Positions 24,690 to 35,713 of a stretch of DNA of 64,000 nt are shown in pieces. The position numbers and the translations under genes were made by a program. The stretch covers positions 5,533,001 through 5,597,000 of the forward strand of contig CM043967.1 of NCBI GenBank assembly GCA_014529385.2. Direction: 5' to 3'. The notes below the pieces were generated by a model. It searched no databases, was not told the DNA's origin, and was given only the letters and a program-made list of their open reading frames with translations. Position 1 is the first letter of the stretch. Each line of letters opens with the position of its first letter. This DNA comes from Adiantum capillus-veneris (lineage: Eukaryota; Streptophyta; Polypodiopsida; Polypodiales; Pteridaceae).

Positions 24690-26947
24690 CCTCATGAAAT
24701 TTATATGAGAAGTGCTACTGGCACATGTCCAGAGCCCCCCTGAGTCTCTTTTAAGCCCTATTTCAACAAAAAAGTCAAATAGATAGATAGAAACTCCCTG
24801 TTTGGATTTCAGAGCCTCTGAGCTGTTTTCTGACTCTTGGAGTGCTTTTCGGCGATGAAATTTCTTGATGTTAGTCTCCATAGCTTCACGGTTCCTTGGG
24901 GATCCTTGCCATATGGTTTCTGTTGACTTTGGCTTCACCGGAGCTCCGTTTGGCAATTTGTCGCTCTGGAAGCGCCCATGGTTGCGTTTACATGTTGTCG
25001 ATGACTTGTGGTGGTCTACCACCATAGGACTTGGTTGTTGATGGTTTAGGAAAGCTGCTCGTGAAGTTTGGTGGCAAACGAACATGCGATTTGGCCGTGA
25101 GAGCTAGTTGACGCTTTGTGTGTCTGATGCCGTTTCTGAACCTTAGTGCCACTTCGGGTTGCCTTATGGCCATGTGGGCTATATAGACTTGTAGAGCATG
25201 TCGAGATGCTCCTACCCATGAGTTTTGGTAGCATTTGGGCGCCTTTCCACCGATTTACCATTTGGTGGCCTCTTGCAGGGCTCTAGAAGTTAGGGTTTTT
25301 CCCAATGGTTTTCTACCGCCTTTGTGCATTCAAAAGTGGTCTCCTATGCTAGGGTAAACTGCCGATAAAGCCTTATTGCTTTTGGGTTAGCCGTTAGGTG
25401 GCCACTTCTACCTATAGGTCTCTACTGCTCGTTCCCCGTGTGAACCCTACGCTAGTTTTTGCGACAAAACATCAAACATACGCGAAAAGCTCAAGGTGGT
25501 GAGCCTACCTCTCATATCTAGAGCCTGTCGGGTGGTCGTGCGCGTCGTAGAAGCCGCTGGAAGTCCGCAAGAGCTCTCTCTCAAGAAGGCAATAGTAGAA
25601 ATGAGCTTTAAGTGAAGTGAAAAAATCTTATAATGGGGGTCTCCGAACCACTTTCCATGAAATTTAACACGTGCTCCCAACTTCTTGTGAGATGCGGTTT
25701 AGGCTCGAAAAATTCTTGATTTGGACTCCATTTGCCCAGTTTCCGAGAAATTTGACGTTTCGGTCAAAATCTAGCCAAAACACGCTTTCCGCTCCATTCA
25801 CATAATTGCACCCCCATTGTACCATAGGTTGTCCTATAGTCATTGATTATCCCCATATTTTTTGTTTTTCATTACGACCATATTTCACTTGCTTTTTGTA
25901 TTTTTAAAGTTTTTCTATCGATAATTAGTAAAATTTAAAAAAAAAAGCAAATCAAACCCAGAAAATCCCCAAAAATCATAATAACTCAAAAACATCACCG
26001 CAAAACACTATATACACTCACATGCAATTTTTATGGCCGGATTTTTCCGTTTTACCAATATTTTATCCGAAAAATTGCTTTTTTTACCTATATATACACA
26101 CGTAGGGGCTTGATTTGGAGTTTGGCCCCATATACTTGTAGATTCATGCTGTATAAGAGCATGTGTACTTAGGTTAGTCCAGAAAATTTTGCGATCAAAC
26201 GACAACCCTCTAAAATAGTCAAAAAACATGCCCTTGTTTGCTCTTTTTACCATTGGGCCCGCATTTGAGAATGCCTTCCCCCCTCCTAGCCGGAGTCCTC
26301 CCGGACGACAAGGTATCGCCTCGGTGTATGTGCCGTGCATGGGTTAATAATTGTGCTAATGCTCGGCCGTGTAATGTGGCCCTATATGATGCATACTCAG
26401 TCAATGCATGGAACAATCAATGCTGTGCAAGAGGAGGGAATAAGCAAGATGCTTAGTGGCATTCGACGTCGAGATTTCTTGTTTGTTGTTAAGTTGGTTG
26501 GCGCATTTCTTTGCAAGTAAAAGTTGTAACGCTACAGCTCTCTGTTTGATTGTCTTTCTTGCAAAAGTCGCTTGGTTTGCTGTTACTGTCGATATGGCCA
26601 TGGTTTGCTCCTTGGAGAGAATTGTTGTGGCAGAAGTGGCCATAGTCTTTTTCTGTTTTGCTTTCCATTTGTAGCTTTGTTTGTTAGGTTTTTGGAGGTT
26701 TATTGCCACGTTCATGGTCGTCATTGTTGTGCTGTTGATCGGCATCCACATAGATCGGTTTGCCGGTTTCATATGTTGTGTGTGTCTGCATGCCGATGGT
26801 GCTTAAATTAGGAGATTTCGGAGGGCCTTTTGGAAGAGAGAGAAAAATAAGCTCCTCCAATGAGAGGAGAGCCTACGTTAAGTAGAAAATTAGATTGATA
26901 TTAATAAAAATATAAAAGGTGTCCCTCTCCTCATTTAATAATCTAGT
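24690..26947 (-). other. Non-coding or decayed segment of the gypsy element
   Basis: This segment lies between the palindrome array and the foldback element. Short minus-strand frames occur (24594-25085, 26008-26340, 26401-26772, the last basic and rich in K, Q and T), without recognisable domains. Bases 25600-26200 are AT-rich with no open frame of note. Confidence 0.4.
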
Positions 26948-27697
26948 GGTCCTTGAAGACGATCACTCTCTTTCATTTAATGCGAGCACCTTTTTCAGAA
27001 GGTAGATGCGGTGCATTTGATACGGCTTATGTCATCATTAGAAGTCAAAAAGTCACAAAACTATCAAGTGGTGGAAAATTTTGAAACTTTTGATACTGTC
27101 AATGCGTCCGGAACGCCCAAATATCCTAGAAATGAATGTCCAATTGCCTCGCTCCGACATCCAAAGAGGCAAAAAATGTCAAAAACCCCTAAAAGAACAT
27201 TTTACTAACGGCGCGCGAGGGGGCATTCCAAAATTTTGGAATGCCTCCTCGCGCGCCGTTAGTAAAAAGCCCTTTTTTTCCTCTTTTTAGAGAGCTTTTT
27301 GAGAGGAAAATGTCAAAAAACCTCTAAAAAGGGGCTTTCTTGAAAGATAAGTGTCCAAAAACCACTAAAAGAAGCTTTGTGCTAACGGCGCACAGGGGGG
27401 CATTCTAGAATTTTAGAATGCCGCCTCGCACGCCTTAAGTAAAAAGCCCATTTTTTGGGGTTTTTTGATATTTTTTACCTCTCCGGATGTCGGAATGAGA
27501 CAAGTAGACACACGTTTTTAGGGTATTTTGGCGTTCCAGACGCATTGGTGGTGTCAAAAGCCTCAAAATCTATCACTATTTCACAGTTTGTGACTTTTCA
27601 AGTTCCAGTGATGACGTAAGCTGCATTGAATGCGCCGCACCTGCCTCCTAAAAAAGACTCTCGCATTAAATAAAAAAGTGACCGTTTTCAAGGACGA
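26948..27697. mobile_element. Foldback/MITE-like element with ~370-bp inverted repeats
   Basis: The left arm, from GGTCCTTGAAGACGATCAC, matches the reverse complement of the right arm, ending GTGACCGTTTTCAAGGACG, over roughly 370 bases each with scattered mismatches. Shared internal blocks include TTTAATGCGAG, AATGCGTC.GGAACGCC and TCCGACATCC.GAGAGG. Each arm carries its own GC-rich palindrome. No transposase is encoded, so it would be non-autonomous. I could not identify a clear target duplication, which limits the class assignment (Mutator-like foldback is one option). Confidence 0.75.
27200..27267. repeat. 68-bp near-perfect GC-rich palindrome
   Basis: Arms of 34 bases with one mismatch, TTTTACTAACGGCGCGCGAG... 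against its complement, centred at 27233/27234 on AAAATTTT. A more decayed counterpart is at 27382-27441. Confidence 0.95.
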
Positions 27698-27711
27698 TTG
27701 GAAATATAAAT

Positions 27712-28893
27712 CTACTTTTTAGAGTGTTTGGTTGTCCTTTGGACGTACTCACAAGGTGCAAGTGCATTTTTAAAAAAAGTTTCTAGAGAGAAATACAATT
27801 TCTTACAAGGCTCTCCAAATGACCTCCGAAATTTTCTAATTAGTACTGAAGGGAGTTCCTGTTGCTTTGGTTTCGGGATCCAAATGCGAGTTGCATTTAA
27901 TTTGTTACTGAGCATTCTCTTTGGGATCCATATCTTTTTTATTCTCTTGTTTGTTGGTTGAACTGTGTTCGCCTGTTGACTTCTTCGGTTGTATTGTGGT
28001 TTCTCTGCCATGTCACCTCTATCCTTTTGCACCCATACTTGTTTTTTGCGTGTTGCTAATCTGGATCTTTTCACTGTGGTCTGTGTTGTTTTATGTTTGT
28101 AGTGAACGTGGTTGGCAGTTCCCTGGTTGGTCGCCATGGGTATTGTGTTGTACTTTAGTGGCACCCATCCTTTTGGTTCTTTATCCCGTGATTGTGGTGC
28201 TGTCATCTGGTTCTTTCGGGGTTGCTTTCGGGGTTGCTGAGCAAAGGCTACCACCTGTTGTTCTTGTGCATATTGAATTTTGACTGCATCCGAATTCCAA
28301 TCTATCTGCACATTATACTCTTTTTGTCAAGGTTGTCCCAACAACATGGGGTGTAGTGTGCTTTCATCCTCAACCACGTAAAACTTGTGTGGGTAAATAT
28401 ATTGATGTATTTGTACATGCAATATAGTCCGGCTCAATGTTTTTAGCGAATGTGATGTACTACTTTCCAGCACTTGTGGAGTAGGATGTAGTTGATCTTT
28501 GGGATTGAGTTGTTTGTATAATTTGTAAGAGATCAGATTTGTTTGAGCTCCAGAATCAAGCAATGCCGTCGATTCAACTTGATTGCTACCCACTTTGACT
28601 GCAATGATTGGCTCCACTGTGTCTTCACCAAAATTTGTTAGTCGAATAACATTTATTCGCAACGGTGAGCCACATTGTTGTTGTTGTCGTAGAAGCCGTC
28701 TTTTTGCAATGCGTTCTTTTGCTTCTGCTTGGGCTTCTTCTCGTACCCTCTGTTTCTCCTTCATCCGTTGTTTTTCTTGATGGATTTGTTGAAGCATATC
28801 CTGTGTTAGTGGTAAATGATATTTTTTTAATTGACACCCACTAATCCAATTTGGCATTTCTTCTCCTGCTAATGTAGCAAGTTTGGGTATCAT
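27712..28893 (-). pseudogene. Second retropepsin module with basic tail
   Basis: The frame starts with what looks like the extreme C-terminus of a gypsy integrase (MPNWISGCQLKKYHLPLTQ). A long K/R/E/Q helix follows, then an aspartic protease core, VESTALLDSGAQTNLISYKL, and the closing MLLGQP. A TGA replaces the expected tryptophan codon right after GQP at about 28327. The frame continues as YNVQIDWNSDAVKI and a very basic tail with repeated W-[IV]-P-K-type motifs (KGWVPLKY, KIWIPKRM, RIWIPKPK). A separate protease lies in the usual place at 31490-31860, so this is an additional one. Its DSG triad is intact. Function as a second maturation protease is inferred. Confidence 0.65.
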
Positions 28894-30548
28894 TTGGGAC
28901 CATTTGGGACCATTTGGGTATCATTTCAATATTGAAAAGATAAACATCAGGTATGTCATCGTCTACTCCTTCAAGAGCTTCCCCTTTTTGCAGCCTTGAA
29001 AGATGATCCGCCCGTAGATGAGTTTTACCCTTTTTGACCACCACTGTGAAATTAAATTCTAGCAATATAATAAACCAGCGTACAATTCTCCCAATATTGC
29101 ATGGTTTATTTACTAGATACAAAAGATCTTGATGATCTGTGAAGAACACAAATTTGTTTGAGAGCAAATAATGTCGAAATTTCTTTACAGCATAAATCAT
29201 TCCTAATCCTTCTCTTTCCGTGGTTGTGTAGTTGTTTTCTGCACTATTTAACTGTCGGCTTGCATAACAAACTGGGAAATCCATGTTTCCATCTCCAGGT
29301 TGAGCCGGAATACTCCCAATTGCATATGCAGATGCATCAATGTGAACATGGAATATCTTTTCCCAATCTGGTGCTTTAAGTATAGGTGCTGATACAAGGT
29401 TTTCCTTAAGCTTTTGGAATGAAGTTTCACACTCCTCAGTCCAGTCGAAACTTACTAATAAGCGATACAGAGGTTGTGCAATGACTGCATACATATATAT
29501 GAATCTTCGATAATATCCGCAGTGTCCCATGAAGGATTGTACTTGTTTGGCGTTAGTAGGCCTGGGTAAGTCTACTATGACTCTGATTTTGTCTAGGTCA
29601 GTGGTTATGCCATTTCTTGAGACAATATGTCCTAAGATGCGGCCTTGCCTAACCATAAAAATGCACTTTTTGCGGTTGAGATAGATTTGATATTTTTTGC
29701 ACTTCTCAAATACCTTTTGTAAATGGTCAATATGTTCTTCTCATAGAAGAGAGTGTACACAGAGATCATCCATAGATATTTCTAAGAATATTCTCAGGTA
29801 TTCTTTGAACGCATGAGTCATTAACCTTTGAAAGGTAGCTGGGGCATTGGTTAAGCCAAAAGGCATAACTCTATACGCATATATTCCCCATTCTGTGGCA
29901 AACGCTGTTTTGTGTTGATCCTCTATTGCAATTGCCAGTTGGTTATACCCTGAAAACCCATCTAGAAAGGAATAAGCCCGTTTCCCAGCCACCCTCTCAA
30001 GTACATGTTCTGTGATCAGCAAGGGATAATTATCCCTTATGGTGGCTGCATTTACTTTTTTGAGGTTCACACACACGCAGCTTTCCGTACTTTTTGGGGA
30101 CAACCACAATGGGTGACACCCAATCTGCATGTTCGATTTCATAGATGAATTCAGCATCCATCAGCTTGTCAATCTCCTCTTTGATTCGTTTAGCAAATGT
30201 GTCATTATATGTGTAAGGACGCTGTTTGCTAGGTTTGGCATCTGATTTGATCAATGGAATTGTATGTTGGCATATCGATGGATCAACTCCTTTGAGGTCT
30301 TTGTAGGACCATGCAAACACATCTTTATACTTCTTGAGAAGTTGTGTTAGCAGTTCTTCTTCTTCAGGCTCTAAATCAGTTGCGATATAGATCGACCGAG
30401 GCTTTTTGCCTAGCGCAGCGAGGTCTATCCGTTTTGCATTTTTTGACCCATCGTAAGATTCCTGGTTTATTCTTTCCCTGACTAGTGGTGTCATTATGAT
30501 TTTTATGTCCTGGATGGTGAATTTTCGATAGTGAGATGGTACATTCAT
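28841..30548 (-). pseudogene. gypsy reverse transcriptase and RNase H
   Basis: These domains convert element RNA to DNA and degrade the RNA strand. Segment 30030-30548 opens the RT with VFAWSYKDLKGVDPSI and DWVSPIVVVPKKYGKLRVC. Segment 29741-30157 has YSFLDGFSGYNQ, MPFGLTNAPATFQR and the catalytic ISMDDLC, where Ser replaces the usual Tyr or Phe before MDD (29766-29777). Segment 28841-29656 has the thumb (ILGHIVSRNGI) and an RNase H with HVHIDASAYAIGS, TTEREGLGMIYAVKKF, FTDHQDLLYL and ADHLSRL. Frames change between segments. After FNIEMIPKW the expected integrase is missing. Confidence 0.9.
28881..28930. other. Deletion junction replacing the integrase core
   Basis: Directly repeated ATTTGGGTATCATTT/CATTTGGGAC units mark the point where the RNase H frame (FNIEMIPKW) meets the integrase C-terminal tail (PNWISGCQLKKYH). 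The zinc finger and DDE core that should lie between are absent, so roughly 1-1.3 kb is missing relative to a normal gypsy pol. Confidence 0.65.
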
Positions 30549-30605
30549 GTTTCCTTTTTCTAACTCCTCCTTACCATCACTTTCTCCCTCAGTAGTCCAT
30601 ACCTC

Positions 30606-31408
30606 TCATAATGATCGTTTTTGTTCTTGGTATTTCTTTTTACGCTCCATTTTGGTCCATCCTCGGTCTTTTGCTTTTTTCGGTTTTGATTGTTGACATT
30701 TTTTTGATTTTGTTTCTGTTTTAGCCTTCCGTACTTGTTTTATTTTCTCTTGCATTCCTTCCCTTAGTGCTCTTGAGAATCTTCCTGATATTGGGTCTTT
30801 TACACAATCCTCTGCCTTGACAAGCATTAGATAGTGAGTTTCATCTTTTATCCTGGGCATCAGGTTCTCTCTAATTTTGTTTTCTGCTCTTTTTTTTCTA
30901 TATCGTTCCTGGCGTCTAGGGTGCTGATTGGCAAAATCATAAAACTTGATATTCGTTGTTTTCTCCCCACGCTCGCTTTGTTGTCTGAACACTCGTTATC
31001 TGTATCGTTATTTACCTTCAGATGCTCAGAGGAATTATAAAACTCTTCCTGTTCTGGTGGGTCTACAATCTCATCTCCTGTTGGTATAAGGCTTACCATG
31101 TAATAGGGTAGCACATCATACCCATCCTTATCGAAAAATTTTGTCGTTGGGCTATCTGTAATGGTACAGACATCCAATGTTGCTAGTATGTGTTCCCATT
31201 CCAGAGGTTCTAAGGCATCTTCGGGAAAAGGTTCCGGAATGTAATCCTTGTCCTCAATAGCTCTTTCTAAGACACATTCCTCTCTTTTTGAGCTCCCACA
31301 ATGTGAAGCTCCGCACATCCATAGCTCTTTTTTTTGCCCTAACCATGCTGGAAGTTCGGACCCTGCCAATGTAGCTGAATCAAACTCTTCCACTGGTGTC
31401 TGGTTCAC
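30606..31408 (-). pseudogene. Linker between protease and RT of gypsy pol
   Basis: Two overlapping minus-strand segments in different frames (30606-30992, 30860-31408). The downstream one is extremely basic (KAKTETKSKKCQQSKPKK), the upstream one acidic. No catalytic motif is seen. By position this is the variable spacer between protease and RT. A basic nucleic-acid-binding role is possible. Confidence 0.5.
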
Positions 31409-31489
31409 ATCTTTGTAACTATGGTCTTTTAGGTGTATTTTGGTTGTAGTCTTGCCATGTCTGAGGTATATGTGGTCGTAACCTCAATC

Positions 31490-32082
31490 CTAGACCATCT
31501 TTAATTGTCTCATGAATGGTCTTCCCAAGATGATCTCGTAATTGTTCTTTTTGTCGAAATCGACTATTGCAAATGTATGCTCATACTCGATTCCGCACGA
31601 GGTGACAATTACTTTTTCTAAAAGTCCTAGAAGCTTTTCCATGAACCCATATACCAGTTGCAATTTTATTCTGGTAGCTCTCAAAGCCGATTTTCCCCAT
31701 TTTTTCCAGATCTCCTTGGTGGCGATCGCGACTCCTGCTCCACTGTCAAGAATAGCTTTGGAAACTACTCCTTGGAATTCTACTGGTAGTGTGGTATTTC
31801 CATCTTCTCCCTCACAATATTCTCCAACCTTGTTTAAAGGTACTGGCTAGTGTTTAGTTGAGGCTTATCCAATTCTTTGATCCCTTCTTGAAGCTTCGAG
31901 GTGGGGTCTTTTACTCCAAATTTTTCTAAACATTTGTCTACGGTGGTCCACATGTTTGGCCGTAACCTCAGGAGTTCGGCTAATGTGATTGTGCATGCCA
32001 CAGGGGTGGACAATAACTCAATCAACCCTTGTGAATCCATCACTCTGTTGGAAGAAAGTCTTTGAGATGGGATTGCTCTCAC
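31490..32082 (-). pseudogene. gypsy aspartic protease (primary)
   Basis: The retropepsin active site reads AILDSGAGVAI (about 31725-31752). The domain continues with KLQLVYGFMEKLLG and ends in YEIILGRPFMRQL (31490-31684), the usual ILGRPF closing motif. The upstream part (31834-32082) is the preceding spacer. A stop follows LKMV. Catalytic Asp is intact but the frame is broken around 31690 and 31834. Confidence 0.8.
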
Positions 32083-32279
32083 CTCAGACTTGGCTTCATA
32101 CTCCCCTAGGTACGAGGATAGAGTTTTTAGCGAGCTTGGTTGGCTGTGCCCCGAACTAATTGATCCCTAGTCTCCCCCTTGTGAATACATATCAAAGTTC
32201 ATTTGTGATCTTGCCTCAAATTCTTCAATGGGAGGTAAGATCTCATTTTTCTCTTTTCTTGTGCTATTCGTTTGGTAAC

Positions 32280-33785
32280 TCACCCTGTTAGCTTTGTTGG
32301 CATCACGGATTTATTCCACAGGTCATCTAGACCGTTAAAATCCTTACCCATTTCTACCAATGTTTTAGGCTGGAAACCATCAATTGTCCCATCTGTTGTA
32401 TTTGGCACTATGATAGATTCTCCCCTAGACTCAGAGGCAGTCTTGAGTCCCTCCTTCGTGTCTACTGGTTTCTCTAAAGTTGGTTTGATAGGGGTTGGAG
32501 CTGGTACTTCATGCCAACTTGCAGGTTTACCAAGCGGGTTTTCTATCAAGGATTGGGTTGTTTCAATAATCTTTTGATACATTTCCAACCTCTGTTTTTC
32601 TATTTCGGCATATGGATAAGTTATCCATCTTTGCTCTTGGGTTTGGTTGTTTTTGAGTTTGGCTTCGTATGCTTTTAAAAGTGCGTCGAACTGCTCATTT
32701 ACCTTTTCTGCCAGCACTGATCCTCCTGATCTTGTACTTTTGGGTTCTGCTATTTCCTTGGGCCCTATGGTTGCCACAGTTTGTGAGCTTAAACTAGTTA
32801 GATCCTCCCACTGCTCTAATCTATCCTTAGTGTGTTTTAACTCCTCGGATAGAGCCGTTTGCTCTCGTTCTCTCCTGGATTTCATACGCGCCTTTCTAGC
32901 TTTCCAAGTGCTTCTCTGATTTTTCATTTAAACTGGGGCATCGGTTTTTGGCTCTTCAATTATGCGTTCATTTGTCATTCTTTGAGCTTGGGCTCGTGTC
33001 ACTGCCTGAATAGGTATTACTGTCTCCTTTTCTGATCCTCCACTGGAAGGCACTGCTTCCAGCATGTTCAAGGTAGTTTTTGCTCCTTTGCTCGGGTTCT
33101 TAGGGCAATCAGGAATCAAATCAATCACTCCATACTCGGTGCAATATGCGTTGACTCTAATGATTTCATCATGAGGGCAGTCTCTTAGCCAATGGTCTCC
33201 ACCACACTTGTAGCAGGGTCCCTTAGGCTGTTGAGGTGCTCCTTGAGCTCCTCTTTGTTACTATGCATGTCTCTGCCCGCCCATGCCTCCGTTGGCTATG
33301 GACAACAATGTTCGTTCATCCAAGCTATATCTTCCTTCTCCTACTGCCTGTGCAGTTGTTGGTGGTCCTGCACTTCCCATCATGCTCCAAGGTTCTGACG
33401 TTGGGGGTTCTTCCGGTGGATAATAGATAGGATTTGCAGCATATCCATTGGTATCTTCGTAATATGCATGCATAGGTACCAAAGCCTTCTCCTCTGGTTC
33501 ATTTACTGTTGGTGTGTATCTTATGCCGACTGGTCATAATCCTGGTAGGGGTGGTTGCTGCCCCAACACTGGTTGTGGTCTTTCTACACCTACAGGTCTT
33601 GGTAGGTTACCTGCTTGATACCTAGGCATCGGTGGAAGTTGAGGAGATGCTACCGGAGCATGGGGAGCATAAGGTCGTTCTCTCACATATCCCTTGTTAT
33701 AATAACATTCCTCCGTCACATGGTTTGTCCATTTTTGTTCAATAGCACACCACTTTGGTTGTTTAGCATGAGGCTTGGCATACAA
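32280..33785 (-). pseudogene. gypsy Gag C-terminal region: zinc knuckle and coiled coil
   Basis: A CCHC knuckle CYKCGGDHWLRDC (33178-33216) binds RNA. It is preceded by proline/glycine/tyrosine-rich spacer sequence (33261-33785) and followed by a long charged helical stretch (32280-32927) with EREQTALSEELKHTKDRLEQ. Several stops interrupt one frame. Together with 33716-35713 this forms the Gag protein. Confidence 0.8.
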
Positions 33786-35713
33786 GTTAATTTTTTTAGC
33801 ACTTCCTCTACAAGCTTCTCCTGGCTTACAGCTAATTCCCCTTTCGGTGTTGTCTTAGCGGACTTGCTTCCACTTTGTTGTGAGGATGAATCGTCATCAA
33901 GATCCTTGAATTCACCCTCCTTGTAGACCACACAATTGTCTACAAGGTAGAGAGCCTCCTTAGTTAACTCATTTAACGTCGTGCTCCTCTTCATATGTAA
34001 GTCCTTCTGGAGATCTGCGTTCCTTAGTCCTTGAATAAATATAAGCATAAGTCTGGACTGAGTTGGCAGTTCCTCCACAGCGCAGAACTTAACGTATCTT
34101 TTTAGTTGTAGGGCTGCCTTTCGCATAGATTCCCCTTCTTTCTGTTTGAATTTATAGATTTGTGAGACTGTATTATGATCTATCCCCCTTTGTGAGAATT
34201 CCTCGATAAACTCGTCAAACACCTCCTCCACAGACTCAAAGTCTCTACTCTCCACAGAGTCAAACCAAGTAGAAGCATCCTCCTCTAGGGTCAGTCCAAA
34301 CCCTGCAAATTGGGTACGGAAGTCTAACACCTCTTCAGCTCTAATTACACGCACAAAAGCTGCTACATGATCCCTAGGATCTCTGTTTCCCGTGTATTTC
34401 TTGTTTACCCATTTTTGCACCTGAGAATGTCTAATTCTACGATGGTCTACAAATCTCATCATTGGTTCTCCTCGTCCCAATCGATATACCTCGTCTGGCC
34501 TTTGGTAGTGGGAGGGTTCCTCTCCCAGAGGTGCCCCTAGGCCATAATTTCCGATGGTTTTTGCAAGAGGTGGTTCATCTCTTAGAACTCGTTCTATGGG
34601 TTGTCTTCAAGGCTTTGTTGACTCTTGAGTTTTTGTCTTACTCTCGCCTTGATACCGTGAATAGAGTGGTGGTTCTTGTAAATCCCTTAGCCCTCGTGCG
34701 GTTAAATAACCATCTCAGTTTTGGTCTTGTTCTAATGTTGCACTTTGTCGAAGCCATGCCTGCAATGATGGTTGGGTTGGTGGTTGGTTTTTGTAGTTGA
34801 ACGTCTGTTGTCGGTTAGAATGTGAGGTCGCGTAATACTCTTCTGAAAATGGATTTGTCGATTTGCTAGGGGTGTAGGTGACCCTTGGCACTTCTTCGGG
34901 GGCATATGTTGATGTCTCTGGAACTGTTTCCTTTTCTACCTCCTCTGGGAGAATACGTTTGTATTCTCGCCCGTACCTATCAACAAAAATGATATCCTTC
35001 CCCATAGCAATTTCATAAGAGAATAAGTAAAGAACCTTGTCTTTGCTTAATTCGTTTGGGTAGGGTTCTTTGCATCGAAAATAAGAGACTACTCCCTCGC
35101 TCTCATGCTTGTAAATTCTCACATTCTCATTATAGGTAGAGACCCTGGTTGTTTTCTTATCATACATAAAAAGAGCTCCAGGTCGATCAATGTTTGGAGG
35201 TGGTTCTTGAGTTTCCGAAACCATTTTTTCTTTTGCCACGTTATCTCCATATCTATTGTAATCCTCAGGGTTACTAACACTCAGATAGTGGTTCACCTTT
35301 TCGTCTCAGAATCTATCTCCATCATCATAGACTCGAATTATCTCCAGTCTCTGAGCACGTCTTTCTTCTATACAAACACACTTACGTCCTCGATAGTCAG
35401 AATAAACTAGGGCTCCCCTAGAGTTTGTTCCTTCTAAGAATATTATAGTGAACTTGGAATCGTTCAAAGGATTTTGGGAGGAGCTTCCTCCTAGCATTGG
35501 TCCCTCATCGGAGAAACCTCCTGGCTGTTGACTACCTGTCATGAAGAAGGACTTATCTGATGAAGTGTCAGTATCATTACCCTCCTCAATGATCGGTGCT
35601 AATGGATCTAGCCTTGCCTGAGTTACACTCTCATCGGTGGACACTAAGCTACCCTGATCACCTGCCACCTTTTGATCTCTAAGAATGTGTCTTCTTGATC
35701 TTAAATTCATCAA
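33716..35713 (-). pseudogene. gypsy gag with long N-terminal extension
   Basis: One reading frame runs from MNLRSRRHILRDQ (M near 35707) to 33716, with a stop near 35303 and a gap near 34700-34480, and would give about 660 residues. The retrotransposon-gag domain is in the last third (33716-34480): FVDHRRIRHSQVQKWVN, DASTWFDSVESRDFESVEEV, FIEEFSQRGI and LIFIQGLRNADLQKDL. The first ~400 residues are acidic and without a domain I know. The true start is uncertain because the whole region is decayed. Confidence 0.8.
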
